Assembly (NCBI RefSeq): GCF_029633865.1
Contig: NC_079224.1
Location: 22,959,177-23,023,176, forward strand
Reading direction: 5' to 3'
DNA length: 64,000 bases
Source: Lampris incognitus
Lineage: Eukaryota > Chordata > Actinopteri > Lampriformes > Lampridae
Position 1 is the first letter of the stretch. Each line of letters starts with the position of its first letter. The translations under genes and the position numbers were made by a program. Positions 59,814-64,000 of this stretch are shown one piece after another. A model generated the notes under the pieces. It made no database searches. It was not told where the DNA came from and saw nothing but the letters and a program-made list of their open reading frames with translations.

Positions 59814-61515
59814 TTGCTTAGCACAATTATTAACTGCTCTCTTCAGGCAGATGCATTTCCTGCAGCGCTTAAGACAGCTGTCATTAAACCACTTCTGAAG
59901 AAGAGCAACCTTGATGTGACAGCCATTGCCTGTTGGCAATGGCTGTTGACAATGACGACAGGCCCATCTCCAACTTATCGTTCCTCAGCAAAATACTTGA
60001 AAAAACAGGTTATTCTCAAGTTAATAACTATTTAATATCTAACAACCTTCTAGCCATTTATCAGTCAGGTTTTTGATCTCACCATAGCACAGAAACAGCA
60101 CTTATCAAAGTTATGAACGATCTGCATGTGAACACAGATTCTAAAAAAATATCTGTTCTTGCTCCTGGATCTCAGCGCCGCCTTCAACACTGTTGATCAT
60201 GATATTTTGCCAGAGAGAGTAGAAAAATGGGTTGGCCTCTCTGGCCTGGTTCTCAACTGGTTTAGAACATACCTTCAGGACAGGCAGTTCTTTGTGTCTA
60301 TTGGAGACTTTTTCTCAGACAAAGTGGGTATAATGTGTGGGGTACCCCAAGGGTCTATTCTTGGACCATTACTATTTAATCTCTACATGCCTCCTACTCA
60401 CACATGTTAAACAGAAACACAAAATAAATTACCATAATTATGCAGATGATTCGCAACTCTATATATCCCTATCTCCCGGTGACATAGCTCCCATACATTC
60501 CCTAACCCAGGTTATTGATGATATTAATCTATGAATATCAGAGAACTTTTTACAATTGAACAAAGACAAGACAGAAATACTTATTTTTGGTGCAAAGACT
60601 CAGACAGAATTGCAGCTCATCTCAGCTCTCTGTCTCTGGAGTGTAAAAGTGAAGCTAGAAATCTCAGTCTAATCATAGACAGTGATCTAAATTTTAAGAG
60701 CCACATCAATCATCACACAAGATCAGCCTTCTACCATCTTATAAAATGTTCGAAACTAAGGGGCTTTCTATCAAAATTGGACTGTCAGAAATGAATCCAT
60801 GCATTTATAACAAGTAGACTAGAGTCTAGTCTACTTGTTATAAATGCATGGATAGTCTAGTCACTAGACTACTGTAATGGACTATTCACCAGCCTCCCAA
60901 AATCAGTTGTGCACCATCTACAGTTAATTCAAAACGCGGCAGCTTGTGTTCTCACAGGAACTAAAAAGTATGAACACATTACACCTGTTCTTAGAGCTCC
61001 GCATTGGCTCCCCGTCAAAACTAGAACCAATTTTAAAATTCTGTTACTTGTATACAAAGCGCTAAATGGCCTTGCAGCACACTATACAAAAGACATGTTA
61101 ATTCCTTATAAACCAGCAAGAATGCTCAGGTCCAATGGCAGTGTTCTTTTAACCATCCCTCATGCTAGGTCTAGAACAGGGGAAGCTGCATTTTGTATTT
61201 ACGCCCCAAGTAGATGGAACGCCCTGTCTGAGGACCTGAAAGAGGCCCCCACTTTGGACACATTTAAAAGTGGGCTAAAAACATTACTTTTCAAAACAGC
61301 CTACAGCTAAGTTTTTGGTGTGTGTCTGTGTGTTTTGTATATTTTGATATTTGTATATTCTTCACTAACACCTGCTGATATGCATATTTATTTTCTGTAT
61401 TTGCACTTTTATGGCTGAGTTGCAATTGTATTGTCATTTTATGTAAAGCACATTGTGTTGCCCTGTGTATGAAATGTGCTATATAAATAAAGTTTGACTT
61501 GACTTGACTTGACTT
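59814..61515 (+). mobile_element. LINE in the transporter intron, opposite orientation
   Basis: Pieces in order are FPAALKTAVIKPLLKKSNLD (59845), ALLDLSAAFNTVDHDILPER (60160), GVPQGSILGPLLFNLYMP (60340) and YADDSQLYISLSPGD (60435). SEARNLSLIIDSDLNFKSHI follows (60650), then LQLIQNAAACVLTGTKKYEH and ITPVLRAPHWLPVKTRTNFK (60915-61030). The end is aaataaagtttgacttgact with a (TGACT)-type tail. The ADD box is intact; stops and frameshifts show it is inactive. A 55-bp palindrome lies at 60797-60851. Confidence 0.83.
60797..60851. repeat. Perfect 25-bp inverted repeat with 5-bp loop inside the LINE
   Basis: The left arm begins ccatgcatttataacaagta (60797-60821), the loop is gagtc and the right arm (60827-60851) is the exact reverse complement. 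It lies where the LINE should encode a single copy of IHAFITSRL-type residues, so it is an inverted duplication of LINE sequence. Confidence 0.95.
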
Positions 61516-61599
61516 GACATTTGGTCCCTATTATGATAGGAAAACCTGAAACAACCTACCTTGTGTGGACATTTTATGGGTCCCATGAGAAAAATAGTC

Positions 61600-61712
61600 T
61601 ATTCTAGGGTTAGGACTTAGTTTTAGGGTTAAGTTTAGAATCAGGATTAGGTTAAGGTTAGGGTAAGAGTTAAGGTTAGACATGTAGTTATGATGGTTAA
61701 GGCTAGGGTTAA
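61600..61712. repeat. Degenerate TTAGGG-like repeat
   Basis: Repeated (a)gggttaag and gttaggg units of irregular spacing (agggttaggac, ttttagggttaag, aaggttagggtaag, ggctagggttaag). They are too imperfect to be a recent telomere insertion. Confidence 0.6.
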
Positions 61713-61766
61713 GGGCTTGGGAATCAATGTAGTCAATGAGGTGTCTCCACAAGTACAGGGTGACAT

Positions 61767-61767
<1 letters not shown>

Positions 61768-61828
<61 letters not shown>
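61768..61828 (+). repeat. (GT)n microsatellite near the transporter donor site
   Basis: About 60 bp. On the gene's strand it is a CA repeat beginning about 30 bp after the 5' splice site of the exon at 61860-62073. Confidence 0.97.
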
Positions 61829-61830
<2 letters not shown>

Positions 61831-61859
61831 TGAGCACGACCACATACATAATGTCTTAC

Positions 61860-62073
61860 CTTGGGGGTTGGTGAGGAAGATAAGGCACCAGATACAGGCA
61901 GTGCAGCAAATGACCAGGCCCACGGCTAGCACAGCGCGGTCCGCCACCTTCCTACTCAGCCAGCGCACAAAGAAGAAGCCCAGGATGACCTCCACGCCAC
62001 ACAGGCTGTACATCAGGCTGTTCCCTAGTTCGCCAAAGCTGAAGTAGCGCTGCGTCAGAGGGGTCACCATGGT
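61860..62073 (-). CDS. MFSD8-like transporter exon with two membrane helices
   Basis: Acceptor cttccaccag/ACC and donor CAAG/gtaaga, 214 nt, phase 0 to phase 1. It begins TMVTPLTQRYFSFGELGNSL, then MYSLCGVEVILGFFFVRWLS (helix), RKVADR, AVLAVGLVICCTACIWCLIF (helix) and LTNPQ. The V-TPLT and short basic loop between helices are what MFSD8-like proteins show in their second half. It joins the next exon at a split glycine codon. Assignment to the MFSD8-like group is from memory of the family; a specific fish paralogue is not claimed. Confidence 0.88.
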
Positions 62074-62932
62074 CTGGTGGAAGGGGTTGTGGTGAGATAA
62101 TTTGTCAGTTAGATCACCGAGTCAGTTTCCGTAATCTTGGGGTGAGGAAGAATGCGCCAGATATGGGTGCCTTTCAATCATTATACGATTTAAGGGGTTC
62201 AGATCATTGGTAATCAATGTATAATTTAAAAAAACAGTGAAGTCTTTTAATATTCTTTTCTTTTCTTTTTTTTACAAACCAGATCTGTTACATGGCTGCT
62301 GAGTCACTGCACCACAACTTTATCTCCCTAAGAATGAAATGAGATGTTTGGTCTACCAGCTTCAAATTGAATAGATGTGGTCTCCTACAATATTTCTAAA
62401 GGTTGCATTTAATAAAACAAAACAAGAGATGATTTCATTTGTCCGAAGGGAAATCATCACATTGATTTGTTCTTTTCCTTAAAATGAGGCAAAGTAAGTC
62501 ACTCCCCTAAGGTAATACCACTTGATAGTAGAAAAATCTTGAAACAGACTTCTGACTTCTCAGTCCAACAACTGAGATGTTTTCTTACATATTTTTGCAG
62601 TTTGTTGTGCTTATCTGACCAAAAAAAAAAGGCGGGGGGTTTAAGACTCAATACAAGACAAAAAGAGATTATAAGGTGGACATTTGTTGCAGAGCACAGT
62701 CTGAAGAATGAAACGGTGTTAATCACAGATGGGGTGCGATTTAAGGTGACTATTGTGTGTTTCTCATGCTGTTATTTCACTTCTGGCATTGACAAATATA
62801 TGTACTTTTGCGTGTCTCCTCAAGGTCGAGTTCAACTCGACACAGTGTACAAAACTCAGGGCGCGTTGTGTGACGTTGTGTGAAATGTTTGGGAGCTCGG
62901 GCTTGATGGATCTCTATGGAAGCTGCACCCAC

Positions 62933-63006
62933 CTCCAGCGCCGTCTGGTTGAAGAGAGTGATGAACTGAGCCGTGAGGAGAACCACCACCTCCTCCCTCA
63001 GGAACT
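62933..63006 (-). CDS. MFSD8-like transporter exon, start of second half
   Basis: Acceptor cccctctgcag/AG and donor GAG/gtgggt, 74 nt. After two bases completing a glutamate codon it encodes FLREEVVVLLTAQFITLFNQ and TALE, one hydrophobic helix, and joins the next exon in phase 0 as TALE/TMVTPL. Exons for the N-terminal half lie right of the window or in large introns; none was recognised in 63.0-64.0 kb. Confidence 0.82.
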
Positions 63007-63567
63007 CTGCAGAGGGGAGGAGGTGCAAGACAGAGAGAGAAGGAGGGGTGGGAGGGAGTCAGCTGAGACATATGGATGTTTTCCAGGTTTCAAAAACGCT
63101 AAATCATACAGGTATTGCTTGTTTTGTTTCTGCCTGAGAACCTCGGCCACAATGAAAAAGGCACCGTTGAAGTGAAATGAAGGCTGCAGCCAGCTTCAAG
63201 GGTTCTTCCCCCTCCAGAAAGAATCTGGCAGGATCAATAATGCAGAGGTGAGAACATCTCGGCCTTACATGCAACCCTACATAGTGGAGCTTCACAGTGT
63301 TTTGAGTTAAGCTCCAGTTTTCCCCCAGTCCCCGCTTTTCTGACTCTCCCTCAAAAATGGAGAAGAATCAATGAAACGAATGTTGTTGACCATATTATAA
63401 ATTCTGTTTCTAAAAAAAAAAAAGATAAAAAATTTCTAAAAAAAAAAAACCCAACCAACCACAGCAGAGTCAATAAGAGGGAAGTCTGTGATCCATCCCT
63501 CTGCCACATCTTCAAAGAGTGGGAGAATCAATAAGAAGGCTGCACACACATACAGAGAGATGAGCTA

Positions 63568-63850
63568 GAGACAGACAGACAGACAGACAGGCAGACAGAC
63601 AGGCAGACGGGCAGACAGACAGACGGAAATGCAGACAGACAGGTGGATGACAGATGGAGAGACAAACAGGTGAACAGGCAGACAGACAGGCAGACGGGCA
63701 GATGGACGTACAGATAGACAGGTGGATGGACAGACAGACAGACGGGCAGGCAGGCAGACGGGCAGAGAGACAGGTAGACAGACAGACAGGTTGACAAACA
63801 AACAGACAGACGGACGGATGGACGAACAGATAGACAGACAGACAGAGAAA
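63568..63850 (+). repeat. (GACA/GGCA)n tetranucleotide region
   Basis: About 280 bp built from cagacagacaggcagac-type units with point variants. On the minus strand it translates as CLSVCLS, which is an artefact. Confidence 0.93.
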
Positions 63851-63979
63851 CAGAGATGAGAGAGAACATTTGCTGAGGGGGGAGGATAGCAGGAGGTGCC
63901 GAAATGCTCGATCAATAGCAGCCTGCAAATCACCATTTGCACCACATGTAAACTTCACACTAATTCAGTTGGACAAGAA

Positions 63980-64000
63980 GTGTGTGTGTGTGTGTGTGTG
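63980..64000 (+). repeat. (GT)n microsatellite running off the window
   Basis: The GT tract starts near 63980 and is cut by the window end. Confidence 0.95.

Noticed and set aside
61600..61712. Interstitial telomere or chromosome-fusion scar
   Set aside because: The TTAGGG-like units are irregular and interrupted, so a fusion is not supported.
63512..63958. 148-codon Cys/Leu/Ser-rich minus-strand ORF
   Set aside because: It is the GACA tetranucleotide repeat read as CLSVCLS; no start context or homology.

Overview
The window looks like teleost fish nuclear DNA. It carries spliced vertebrate-type exons (an Eph receptor and a major-facilitator transporter), very long CA/GT and GA microsatellites, a fish-type Tc1 transposon, several LINE lineages, a V-SINE (DANA/Mermaid-like) and other tRNA-derived SINEs. 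There are no bacterial operons, rRNA genes or CRISPR arrays. Only two host genes are supported. They sit at the two ends and converge, with about 52 kb of mostly transposon-derived DNA between them.

Left end (1-6.4 kb): the last exons of an EPHB3-type Eph receptor tyrosine kinase on the plus strand, namely two kinase exons (533-682, 3016-3209) and the final exon with a PDZ-ligand end (5242-5353). The exon that should carry most of the SAM domain is not visible between them. The two flanking exons would nevertheless join in frame. Right end (57.8-63.0 kb, minus strand): four well-bounded exons of an MFSD8-like transporter with matching splice phases, plus one weak candidate last exon. Its largest intron here holds a LINE and a SINE.

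Middle: 8.7-11.3 kb is a decayed LINE broken by a SINE with a target-site duplication, by a second tRNA-derived SINE and by another repeat. The 12.7-14.3 kb region has a LINE 3' end and the C-terminus of a LINE with a restriction-enzyme-like endonuclease. At 15.7-16.5 and 40.7-41.3 kb lie two copies of an element whose head carries AAGATGGCGGC; in one copy the head is a 54-bp tandem dimer. At 19.6-21.0 kb is another LINE split by a SINE. At 22.46-24.07 kb is a complete 1618-bp Tc1-like transposon with an intact 347-residue transposase of DD38E spacing. At 24.8-25.5 kb are an 18-bp minisatellite and a hAT-like element. The 28.8-39.1 kb region is a stack of insertions in a minus-strand LINE: a hAT transposon (itself hit by a V-SINE), a deleted Ty3/gypsy-like LTR retrotransposon, and a small hAT-like element.

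The most unusual structure is at 51.06-53.69 kb. Two 1197-bp near-perfect palindromes (535-bp arms, 127-bp loop) derive from the same Tc1 family by deletion and inverted duplication. Both are inserted at the same TA of a 25-bp minisatellite. They are fold-back derivatives whose two ends both come from the right end of the parent, and their transcripts would form long hairpins matching the intact Tc1 copy 28 kb away.

Stretches not listed below hold no gene or element I could support.
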